A DNA stretch of 7,914 nucleotides, taken from NCBI GenBank assembly GCA_905480565.1, contig CAJQQW010000221.1, forward strand, positions 1-7,914, given 5' to 3'. The position numbers and the translations under genes were made by a program. The notes under the pieces are model-generated. The model made no database searches. It was not told the origin of the DNA and saw only the letters and a list, made by a program, of their open reading frames with translations. This document shows, piece by piece, positions 1 through 6,008 of the stretch. Source of the DNA: an uncultured Halioglobus sp. (GTDB lineage Bacteria; Pseudomonadota; Gammaproteobacteria; Pseudomonadales; Halieaceae). Within the stretch, counting starts at the first letter, position 1. Every line of letters begins with the position of its first letter.

Positions 1-615
1 GAGTTTCTGCACGGTGCGATACACAGTTTCGCTCACGCGCGGCGACCCGCCAACAAAGTACTCGCGGGCATACAGCGCTGGTACAAGGGAGCGCACCGGT
101 TACACCATCTAAACGGCGGACCAGACGGCAAAGGTCAGATCGGCGCCACCCAGACGATTGTCGTCAGCTGGGGCTGGCCTTTCTCCCTGCCCAATTACTG
201 GTTCGGTACCTTTTGCCTCTATCTTGGTCTCTGGGAGGTGTGGATCTGGGGCACCTCGCTCAAAAGTCTTTGGGGTATCCATAATCATTCCAACCTCACA
301 TATGACATGACGCTCTTGAAGCACCCTAACCCATGGATATCCAAAACCATGTACGCGCTGTGTCACGTGCTGGTATTTCCCAACCAGCATCATCACCATC
401 ACAGCCGCAGTAATAACTCGGGCCGCAACATGCAGAACTTTATCGCGCTCTACGATTGGCTGCTTTGGAAGAAGCTGGTGATTTCAACAGAGCGTCCCGT
501 CACCTACGGGTGGCGCAAGACAGATGCGGAGGAGGGCAGCGCATTGTACCGTTTCGTTCATCGCCCCTTCATGGACAAGTTTTTACCGCGAGGAATGTTG
601 AATGGACGCAGCTAA
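1..615 (+). CDS. Fatty acid hydroxylase / sterol desaturase family protein (5' truncated)
   Basis: The reading frame is open from the first base of the window to TAA at 613-615, giving 204 visible residues; the start lies upstream. Three histidine clusters fit the membrane-bound di-iron oxygenase family (FA_hydroxylase, PF04116): HGAIH (visible residues 4-8, HX3H type), HRLHH (about 34-38, HX2HH type) and QHHHHHS (about 129-135). An additional NHSNL element lies just upstream of the last box. Hydrophobic, Trp/Tyr-rich stretches between the second and third boxes fit membrane-embedded helices. Family members use a di-iron centre and O2 to hydroxylate or desaturate lipids, sterols, carotenoids or alkyl chains at the membrane. 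The substrate cannot be read from the fragment. The gene overlaps the following BVMO gene by 14 bp, implying co-transcription. The start at GTG 238 is rejected because it would remove two histidine boxes that lie in the same open frame. Confidence 0.85.
   Translation, partial: EFLHGAIHSFAHARRPANKVLAGIQRWYKGAHRLHHLNGGPDGKGQIGATQTIVVSWGWPFSLPNYWFGTFCLYLGLWEVWIWGTSLKSLWGIHNHSNLTYDMTLLKHPNPWISKTMYALCHVLVFPNQHHHHHSRSNNSGRNMQNFIALYDWLLWKKLVISTERPVTYGWRKTDAEEGSALYRFVHRPFMDKFLPRGMLNGRS
591..594 (+). promoter_or_regulatory. Ribosome binding site of the BVMO gene, inside the upstream gene
   Basis: AGGA lies 7 nt before ATG 602, within the last codons of the hydroxylase gene. It fixes the BVMO start and, with the 14-bp gene overlap, suggests translational coupling: ribosomes finishing the hydroxylase at TAA 613-615 are already over the next start. 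Confidence 0.6.
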
Positions 616-2086
616 CAGCCAGCCCGCAGCAGCGGGAGACCACTATGCGCAGGTTATCGTGGTGGGCGCAGGGTTCGCCGGCATCGGCGCCGCTGTCAAG
701 TTGCGCGAAGCGGGTTTTGATTTTCTGGTACTCGAAAAAGGGGAGCAGGTAGGTGGTGTCTGGCGTGATAACGTATACCCGGATTGTGCATGCGATATTC
801 CCTCGTCATTCTATTCTTTCTCCTTTGCCCCCAAGCCCGACTGGTCGCACTTCTACGCGCGACAGGAAGAAATTCTCGAATACACTGAGGAGACGGTGAA
901 ACGGTTCGATTTGTGCAAACGAATCCATTTACAGCGCGAATTGTTGGAAGCACGTTGGGATAAAACAGAAAACGAGTGGTGTTTGGAAACCAACGCGGGG
1001 CTGTATCGCTGCCGCTTCGTCATTATGGCGTGTGGCCCGATGCACGTGCCGGTTACTCCTGATATCCCTGGGCGTGACAGCTTTACCGGCACGGCGTTCC
1101 ATTCAGCGCGTTGGGACAAACAGTATAATTTTGAAGATAAGCGTGTTGCTGTTATTGGCAGTGGAGCATCGGCTATTCAGTTTTTGCCGGTGCTGCGCAA
1201 GCAAGCGAAGCACCTCACGCTGTTTCAGAGAACGCCGCCTTGGGTCTTGCCGAAAATAGACATCCCGGTGGCGACAAAATGGCAGCGGCGCTTTGCTCGC
1301 TTTCCATTTTTACAACGTTTACTGCGGCGCTTGCTGTATTTGCAGTTCGAGTTTCTCAACAGTGGTTTGAATCGCCCCGCCATTGTCAAACGTTTGCAGT
1401 CGGCTGCTATGCGCAATATGCGCAGAGGGGTGCAAGACTCGGTGTTACGCGAACAACTCGTACCTGACTACACAATAGGCTGCAAGCGCATCCTGCAATC
1501 AAATACCTGGTACCCCGCACTCGCAGCTGACAACGTCTCTGTGACCGGGGGCGTGCGCGAAATCGACGGCGACACCGTGATTGCGGCCGACGGTAGTCGC
1601 CATGTGGCGGACGTGATCATTTACGGGACCGGTTTCGAAGTGGCAAATCCGCCTATTGCCGAGCGGATTGTAGGAAAGAGTGGCGATACATTGGCCGATC
1701 GCTGGCAGGGCAGCCCCTCTGTATATCTGGGCACATTGCCTGAAGAATGCCCTAATCTTTTCATGACCTTCGGACCCAACCTGTATACGTTTTCTTCTGC
1801 GTTTGTGATTATCGAAGCGCAGTTGAAGCTGGTGATGAGAGCGCTCACGGAGGCGCGTGATCAGCAAGTGCTCACCTTCAGTATCAGTAATAAGCGCAAT
1901 CGAGCTTTCAATGAGGAACTGCAGCAGGCGCTGTCCAAGACCGTCTGGAATGCGGGTGGTTGCTCCAGCTATTTCATCGATCGCAATGGCAAAAATAGCA
2001 GTAACTGGCCCTGGACAACCTTCAAAATGCGTCGCAAGTTTGCCCGCTTTCGTCTGCGAGACTGTGACTTATCCAATAGCGGATAG
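602..2086 (+). CDS. FAD-dependent type I Baeyer-Villiger monooxygenase (flavin-containing monooxygenase family)
   Basis: A 494-residue protein, a usual length for this family. The N-terminus has the FAD Rossmann motif GAGFAG (22-27), followed by the GGVWRDNVYPDCACD region typical of BVMO/FMO proteins. The BVMO fingerprint FxGxxxHxxxW(P/D) is complete: F161, G163, H167, W171, D172. A second nucleotide motif for NADPH, GSGASA, is at 186-191, and the ATG-type motif appears as D337...YGTG (341-344). Such enzymes use NADPH and O2 to insert oxygen next to a ketone carbonyl, giving an ester or lactone; some FMO-like members act on heteroatoms instead. The fingerprint favours Baeyer-Villiger chemistry, while the substrate (cyclic, steroid-like or linear ketone) is unknown. 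The ATG start is supported by AGGA 7 nt upstream. Overlap with the hydroxylase gene and the two SDR genes downstream suggests a route from hydroxylation to ketone to ester. Confidence 0.9.
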   Translation: MDAANSQPAAAGDHYAQVIVVGAGFAGIGAAVKLREAGFDFLVLEKGEQVGGVWRDNVYPDCACDIPSSFYSFSFAPKPDWSHFYARQEEILEYTEETVKRFDLCKRIHLQRELLEARWDKTENEWCLETNAGLYRCRFVIMACGPMHVPVTPDIPGRDSFTGTAFHSARWDKQYNFEDKRVAVIGSGASAIQFLPVLRKQAKHLTLFQRTPPWVLPKIDIPVATKWQRRFARFPFLQRLLRRLLYLQFEFLNSGLNRPAIVKRLQSAAMRNMRRGVQDSVLREQLVPDYTIGCKRILQSNTWYPALAADNVSVTGGVREIDGDTVIAADGSRHVADVIIYGTGFEVANPPIAERIVGKSGDTLADRWQGSPSVYLGTLPEECPNLFMTFGPNLYTFSSAFVIIEAQLKLVMRALTEARDQQVLTFSISNKRNRAFNEELQQALSKTVWNAGGCSSYFIDRNGKNSSNWPWTTFKMRRKFARFRLRDCDLSNSG

Positions 2087-2154
2087 CGTTCAGGCAAGCG
2101 ACCCGTTCCGCAACCGTTCCGTGAGCTCTCCGCCTCGGGCAATATTATCTCAGC

Positions 2155-2174
2155 TGGGCTAGATTCTTAGCCCA
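2155..2174 (+). terminator. Stem-loop after the BVMO gene, possible terminator
   Basis: TGGGCTA (2155-2161) and TAGCCCA (2168-2174) form a perfect 7-bp stem around the 6-nt loop GATTCT, 68 bp after the BVMO stop. No T-tract follows, so it is not a canonical intrinsic terminator. It could stabilise a 3' end, assist Rho-dependent termination or bind a regulator. Confidence 0.35.
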
Positions 2175-2221
2175 CACAGCGAATCGCAGACTGCGTTCCT
2201 TATCCACGCCAGACGCCTCAA

Positions 2222-2230
2222 TGCTACACT
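2222..2230 (+). promoter_or_regulatory. Possible extended -10 promoter for the SDR pair
   Basis: TGCTACACT gives an extended -10 TGn followed by TACACT (4 of 6 matches to TATAAT), about 57 bp before the preferred SDR start. No convincing -35 is seen at 16-18 bp upstream. The short stretch after it holds two direct copies of TCTGATC (2231-2237 and 2239-2245) and a weak GATCG/CGATC inverted pair (2242-2246 and 2254-2258). These could be operator or 5' UTR elements, or chance. Confidence 0.3.
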
Positions 2231-2271
2231 TCTGATCCTCTGATCGTTTACCCCGATCGCAATGACAGGAT

Positions 2272-2277
2272 GAGGTG
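2272..2277 (+). promoter_or_regulatory. Ribosome binding site deciding the first SDR start
   Basis: GAGGTG lies 9 nt before ATG 2287 and is a strong Shine-Dalgarno match for that start. The alternative GTG at 2275 lies inside this same motif and has only AGGA (2267-2270) 4 nt away, which is close. ATG 2287 is therefore preferred, though GTG 2275 (four extra residues) cannot be excluded. Confidence 0.5.
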
Positions 2278-2286
2278 GCTCAGCTC

Positions 2287-3102
2287 ATGGCAGACAAGAT
2301 CAAGCATGCGGGCAATCTGGCCGGCTACTCGGTATTGGTTACCGGTGGCGGCACGGGTATTGGTACAGGTTGTGCGGCAGAGCTGGCGGCCGACGGCGCT
2401 GCGGTGACCATTTGTGGCCGGCGCAGGGAAGTACTGGAGGCTGCCGCTGAAAAAATTGCCGACGCGGCCGGTTTCGGTGGTTCGGTCCGGCTGGTAACCG
2501 GTGATGTGACAGTCGAGGACGATGTCGCACGCATTGTATCGACATCTCTGGAAGCCACGGGAAAGTTGAATGGCTGTATCGCCAATGCAGGTGGTGGTGG
2601 AATGCTGATGGGCTACGAGAGCATGGATACAGCTGAATTCCTGCGCGTGCTTAATCTCAATGTGATTGGCACCATGCTGTGTATAAAGTACACCCTGCCT
2701 CACATGATAGACGCAGGGGGTGGGTCCTTTGTGGGCATGTCTTCCCTGGCGGGTCACGTGACGCACCCGTGGATGGGTGCCTACCCTGTGAGCAAGGCCG
2801 GCATCGAGGCCATGATCAAAAATGCGGCGGATGAAAACGGGACCCACAATGTGCGGTTCAACGCTATTCGCCCAGGCTTTGTCGCCACGGAAATTATGGA
2901 GGGAATACCCCGCGACAGTGAGGTATTCGGTTCCTACATTGCCAACACGCCGCTGGGAGATGTAGCGGAAGCCGATGACATCGGCCATTTGGCCCGATTC
3001 CTGGTCGGCCCGGAGTCACGTTGGATTACGGGGCAGTGTATCGGAGTCGACGGCGGGCATAGTCTGCGCCGCGGTCCCGATTTTACGAGTTTTAAAGCCT
3101 GA
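2287..3102 (+). CDS. Classical short-chain dehydrogenase/reductase (SDR), NADP-type cofactor loop
   Basis: A 271-residue cytosolic-type classical SDR with a single Rossmann domain. Visible motifs are TGGGTGIG (19-26), NAGG (100-103), the catalytic tetrad N125-S153-Y166-K170 (YPVSK at 166-170), RPGFVATEI after the active site, and the C-terminal GQCIGVDGG signature. The residues after the second beta strand are CGRRR (43-47), with Arg rather than Asp. That favours NADP(H), although cofactor choice from motif alone is tentative. The family interconverts alcohols and ketones; FabG-like and enoyl/dienoyl reductase-type roles are alternatives. The gene follows the BVMO after a gap with a stem-loop and possible promoter, and lies 24 bp before a second SDR, with which it probably forms an operon. 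The four-residue-longer form from GTG 2275 is possible but has the poorer ribosome binding site. Confidence 0.88.
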   Translation: MADKIKHAGNLAGYSVLVTGGGTGIGTGCAAELAADGAAVTICGRRREVLEAAAEKIADAAGFGGSVRLVTGDVTVEDDVARIVSTSLEATGKLNGCIANAGGGGMLMGYESMDTAEFLRVLNLNVIGTMLCIKYTLPHMIDAGGGSFVGMSSLAGHVTHPWMGAYPVSKAGIEAMIKNAADENGTHNVRFNAIRPGFVATEIMEGIPRDSEVFGSYIANTPLGDVAEADDIGHLARFLVGPESRWITGQCIGVDGGHSLRRGPDFTSFKA

Positions 3103-3126
3103 TCAACACTAAACGGAGAGTTCGCT

Positions 3127-3897
3127 ATGGCGTTCAAAGGTAAAGTAGCACTGATTACAGGCGGCGGCAGCGGTATGGGCCGTACAGCAGCCCAGTTGTT
3201 GGCAAAGCAGGGGGCCAGTGTGGCCATACTTGATGTCAATGAGGAGGGTATGAGAGAGACTGCAGAATCGAGCGATACTATCCACCCGTTCTCAATAGAT
3301 GTTACCGATACCGATGCGGTCCACGCGCTGGTCGCGCAGGTCGAGAAGGATCTAGGGCCTCTTGATCGAATCGCGAATGCGGCGGCGATAATGCCCTTTG
3401 GTAAACTGCTGGAGCAGGATCCGAAAGTACAGCTCAAACTGATGCAGATCAATTACGGCGGGTTGGTGAATGTCGCCACCGCTGCGCTGCCGGCCATGAT
3501 TCAACGTGGCAAGGGTGATTTTATCAGCTTCTCATCCATGTCCGGAGTGATCCCGGGGTTGATGATGGGCGGTTACTGCGCCACCAAGGCCGCGGTGCAG
3601 ATGTACACAGAGATCCTCTATCACGAGAACCTGAACAGCGGTATTCGTTTCGTCTGTGCCTGTCCGCCCCCGGTGTCCACACCCCTTTGGAAACAGGCGG
3701 AGGCTACTGTGATGCCGAAACTCATAGAGGGTGGCGAGACGCTGACGCCGGAGCAGGTGCTTGAGGATATCGAGCAGTGCCTGGATGCTGGGGAGTTTTT
3801 GTCCATGCCCGGCAAGGGCACCAAATTCGGTTACAAGATGCGGCGCTTCCTGCCCGGACAGATCTGGAAGCACACCCACAAGGTTGAGGGTTTTTAG
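3127..3897 (+). CDS. Classical short-chain dehydrogenase/reductase (SDR), NAD-type cofactor loop
   Basis: A 256-residue SDR. It has TGGGSGMG (11-18) and Asp36 at the end of the second beta strand (ILDVN), the usual sign of NAD(H) preference, followed by the SIDVTD segment. The usual NAG is replaced by NAA (84-86). The catalytic tetrad N109-S137-Y150-K154 (YCATK) is intact. The C-terminus differs from the preceding SDR: it lacks the VDGG signature and ends in a basic, aromatic tail (MRRFLPGQIWKHTHKVEGF), recalling SDRs that act on bulky or membrane-associated lipid substrates. GGAG at 3115-3118 lies 8 nt before ATG 3127. With the SDR 24 bp upstream it forms an NADP/NAD pair. A role oxidising an alcohol to a ketone that the BVMO could use is an inference; the substrate is unknown. 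Confidence 0.87.
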   Translation: MAFKGKVALITGGGSGMGRTAAQLLAKQGASVAILDVNEEGMRETAESSDTIHPFSIDVTDTDAVHALVAQVEKDLGPLDRIANAAAIMPFGKLLEQDPKVQLKLMQINYGGLVNVATAALPAMIQRGKGDFISFSSMSGVIPGLMMGGYCATKAAVQMYTEILYHENLNSGIRFVCACPPPVSTPLWKQAEATVMPKLIEGGETLTPEQVLEDIEQCLDAGEFLSMPGKGTKFGYKMRRFLPGQIWKHTHKVEGF

Positions 3898-3977
3898 TGT
3901 TGTGGTTCGCCTCCGTGTAGTGCCGAGCTGAGATCAACGTCATAATGAGAAGCACATAGACACCCTCGGACGGTTTG
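3898..3977 (+). other. Short intergenic gap before the membrane phosphotransferase-like gene
   Basis: An 80-bp gap with no gene. CATAAT (3941-3946) matches 5 of 6 bases of a -10 box but has no recognisable -35 at 17 bp, so a separate promoter is only a possibility. No terminator hairpin was seen. GGA at 3968-3970 is a weak ribosome binding site 7 nt before ATG 3978. Confidence 0.3.
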
Positions 3978-5813
3978 ATGAAGCACCCCTTTAAGGACTT
4001 GTTTTTTGCCAGTTATTTGTCCTTCTTATTGTGGTTCGTCTATGCAATCAGTTTCTATTTTTCGGCCAACACGCCTGTTGCAGAGGCTGCATTTACCGAG
4101 GTCCTGCAGCTGCTTGGATTGAGCGCTGGGCTGGCCGCGTTGGGCGCACTTTTTGTCTGCGCAGTGGTCGGCCCGTTTTTCCCCCTAAATGTCCTTGCAA
4201 ACCGAAAACCGGCTGTTATCAGAACTGTAGTGTTTTTGCTTTTGTTCTGCGTGTGCCTGCTGGTGATCGAGAATTGGTTTTATTCGCTGTTTGGTTTTAG
4301 TTTGAAGACGGACGAAGGTGCCGTGCTGAAACTTTTCTTCGTGGCATTTGCCGCGCTGTTGGCCCACCACGCCGGTGGCGTGGTGGTGTACCTCGCGGAG
4401 AAACTTGAGGTCGTCAGCTGGTGGTTGATCGCTGTGCTGGCTATCGTTCCTCAGTTCAGTTACTGGTTTCTTGAGACTGATTCGCAGCGGTTTGTAGCGA
4501 GTGATCGACCGGTGTCTGAAGCAAAAAACGCGATTAACGTGCTGTTGATATCGGCGGACGGGGTGAACGCCACTGCTATGTCACTTTATGGACAAAAACG
4601 CGGTACGACGCCTTTTCTGGACTCCATTGCTGATGAGCTTATGGTCTTTGAGAATGCATATACAAACAGTGCAAATACCACCGGTTCACTGACGGCAGTC
4701 CTGACTGGCCGCTCTCCGCTTGCAACCAGGGTGGTTTACCCTCCCGACCTTTTAGACGATCGCGACAACCTCAAGAGCTTGCCCGCGCTGATGTCTCCCG
4801 CAGGTTACCTGAAGACGCAGTGGGCGGTCCCTCATTTTGCCAATGCGTCTGAGCAGGGATTCTTGCATGCATTTGAGCGTGTAAACGGACGCAAGATTGT
4901 CGACTCCGATGAGCTTTTCAGTGCGCTCGCCCTTAACGGGTTGCAGGCATGGTTTGTGAAGTCGATCTACCGAGATCAACTGGGTGTTTTGCGTGATGCT
5001 CTGGGGCTGGAGGAACTTGATAACCCCTATCTGCAGGTTGCGGAATCTGCGACAAGGGGGGCTGGCACGCTTGAGGACGAAGAGCGTTTACAGGGGCTGC
5101 TACTGGATCTTCGTCAGGCTGCCCTGACCGATAGAAAGCTATTTTCCCATGTCCATTTTATGGGGTCACATGGGCCTACATTTCATCCAGCAGTTCGGCG
5201 TTTCTCGGCGGGAGTGGAACAGGTAGACGGGTGGATGAAACCGTTCTATCTGGATTCAATTTTAGAATTTGATGCAAGATTGGAGCAGATCTATGAAGCG
5301 CTTTCAGCAGCAGGCCAGCTTGATCAGACCTTGTTGATTATCTATTCCGACCACGGCAGGCAATGGTCTGTCACCCAGAGAATTCCATTGCTTATCCGGC
5401 TACCTGGAGCAAAAAACGCAGGGCGCTACCGCGCTAATGTTCAGTTGTTGGATGTCGCTCCAACCGTGTTGGCCTATTTGGGAGAACCCAGCCCCGAATG
5501 GATGACAGGCACCAGTCTGCTAACGCCCGAAGGGATCCTGCCCAACCGCATGCTCTATGCGGTATCCGTTGCCAAATCGCGCAAAGGGAGTGAGGGCTGG
5601 GTCAGGGCGAATGACACGACGGAGCGATTTACAGATGTTAACAACATTGACCTTATTCATTGCGGTCGGATTGCGCGAGTGGATGTGGATGCGGGTAAGC
5701 TCGCCTTTCGCCAGCTTCCGTCTGGCCCGTCACCCGCACCCTGCGATCGGGAGACGCTGCCGGGCTTGCAGGAATCGGGGTTAGCGGAGATCAATCGCCT
5801 GATGGGGCGATAA
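3978..5813 (+). CDS. Inner-membrane sulfatase/alkaline-phosphatase-fold protein, phosphoethanolamine-transferase-like topology
   Basis: A 611-residue protein from ATG 3978; TTG 3975 directly before it is less likely. Five hydrophobic helices (about 8-29, 44-69, 81-106, 116-139, 145-165), with positive charge at the N-terminus and in the 76-82 loop, predict a cytosolic N-terminus and a large periplasmic C-terminal domain. This is the topology of EptA and LtaS. The domain starts NVLLISADG, with metal ligand D194 in the usual place. It continues NTTGSLTAVLTGR, where T234 sits at the nucleophile position of sulfatases (CxPxR), so the formylglycine Cys/Ser and the Arg are both missing. Further motifs are HFMGSHGP (393-400, H398) and SDHG (457-460; D458, H459). 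EptA's GESLGE after SDHG is absent. I infer a Thr-nucleophile phospho-transferase or hydrolase acting on periplasmic lipid or glycan groups. The exact donor and acceptor are unknown. Its link to the catabolic neighbours is unclear. Confidence 0.8.
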   Translation: MKHPFKDLFFASYLSFLLWFVYAISFYFSANTPVAEAAFTEVLQLLGLSAGLAALGALFVCAVVGPFFPLNVLANRKPAVIRTVVFLLLFCVCLLVIENWFYSLFGFSLKTDEGAVLKLFFVAFAALLAHHAGGVVVYLAEKLEVVSWWLIAVLAIVPQFSYWFLETDSQRFVASDRPVSEAKNAINVLLISADGVNATAMSLYGQKRGTTPFLDSIADELMVFENAYTNSANTTGSLTAVLTGRSPLATRVVYPPDLLDDRDNLKSLPALMSPAGYLKTQWAVPHFANASEQGFLHAFERVNGRKIVDSDELFSALALNGLQAWFVKSIYRDQLGVLRDALGLEELDNPYLQVAESATRGAGTLEDEERLQGLLLDLRQAALTDRKLFSHVHFMGSHGPTFHPAVRRFSAGVEQVDGWMKPFYLDSILEFDARLEQIYEALSAAGQLDQTLLIIYSDHGRQWSVTQRIPLLIRLPGAKNAGRYRANVQLLDVAPTVLAYLGEPSPEWMTGTSLLTPEGILPNRMLYAVSVAKSRKGSEGWVRANDTTERFTDVNNIDLIHCGRIARVDVDAGKLAFRQLPSGPSPAPCDRETLPGLQESGLAEINRLMGR

Positions 5814-5848
5814 CCGCATAGTGGCGTGCGCGCTCTCTCTCAGGCGCG

Positions 5849-5888
5849 TCTCTATAAAAAAACAATTCTGATTGTTTTTTTATAGAGA
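5849..5888. repeat. 18-bp perfect AT-rich inverted repeat
   Basis: TCTCTATAAAAAAACAAT (5849-5866) is exactly repeated as its reverse complement at 5871-5888, around a 4-nt spacer TCTG. It sits 35 bp after the membrane protein's stop codon. The A7/T7 tracts make a possible bidirectional terminator-like hairpin, but the core stem has few GC pairs. A cruciform or protein-binding site is equally possible. Its right arm overlaps the predicted -35 region of the E1 promoter. A smaller GC-rich pair, CGCGC/GCGCG (5829-5833 and 5844-5848), lies just upstream. Confidence 0.85.
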
Positions 5889-5900
5889 TTCCCCTATATT
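5872..5900 (+). promoter_or_regulatory. Predicted sigma-70 promoter of the E1 alpha/beta operon
   Basis: TTGTTT (5872-5877) and TATATT (5895-5900) are separated by exactly 17 bp. The -10 matches 5 of 6 consensus bases and the -35 only TTG. Transcription would start near 5907, giving a leader of about 100 nt before GTG 6009. It is the best promoter candidate in the gap, but it is read by eye only. Confidence 0.45.
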
Positions 5901-5908
5901 CGCATAGC

Positions 5909-5922
5909 TGGGAAATTTCCCA
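5909..5922. promoter_or_regulatory. 14-bp palindrome, putative repressor operator
   Basis: TGGGAAATTTCCCA is a perfect palindrome. Symmetry continues with one mismatched pair to AG...CT, spanning 5906-5925. It lies directly after the predicted -10 box and covers the likely transcription start, the classic place for a repressor of the dehydrogenase operon. No regulator gene is in the window and I do not recognise the motif as the site of a specific family. Confidence 0.5.
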
Positions 5923-5996
5923 ACTCGTCGCGCGGCCCGGTCATCGGACAATAGTCTGCCACACCCGCCTGCGCCCCGCGAAATCACACTGAGTGC

Positions 5997-6001
5997 AGGA
6001 G
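5997..6001 (+). promoter_or_regulatory. Ribosome binding site for the GTG start of E1 alpha
   Basis: AGGAG lies 7 nt before GTG 6009. It supports the non-ATG start, because the next in-frame ATG codon (6051) would remove the conserved N-terminal segment LRAYRQMKTIREFEE. Confidence 0.7.
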
Positions 6002-6008
6002 TTGCCAA

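Noticed and set aside
385..399. Run of five histidine codons resembling an engineered His tag
   Set aside because: It is within the third histidine box of a natural di-iron hydroxylase, in the expected context after FPNQ.
2248..2988. Long minus-strand open frame (246 codons) opposite the first SDR
   Set aside because: It lies opposite a gene with complete SDR motifs, and its translation shows no recognisable domain. It is a shadow of the codon pattern on the + strand.
2934..3452. Minus-strand open frame of 172 codons across the SDR junction
   Set aside because: Low-complexity Ser/Pro-rich translation opposite conserved coding sequence; a shadow frame.
3941..3946. CATAAT as a -10 promoter box for the membrane protein gene
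   Set aside because: No -35 element is visible at a suitable distance, and a single hexamer is too weak to call a promoter.
3975..3977. TTG as the start of the membrane phosphotransferase-like gene
   Set aside because: It directly precedes an ATG at 3978, which is the more usual start and has the better spacing to the weak ribosome binding site.
4677..4715. True arylsulfatase active site
   Set aside because: The formylglycine CxPxR core is not present: Thr occupies the Cys/Ser position and Leu the Arg position, so sulfatase activity is unlikely.
5849..5888. Inverted repeat as a small mobile element or insertion sequence remnant
   Set aside because: The arms are only 4 nt apart with no flanking target duplication or transposase fragment, so a hairpin or binding site fits better.
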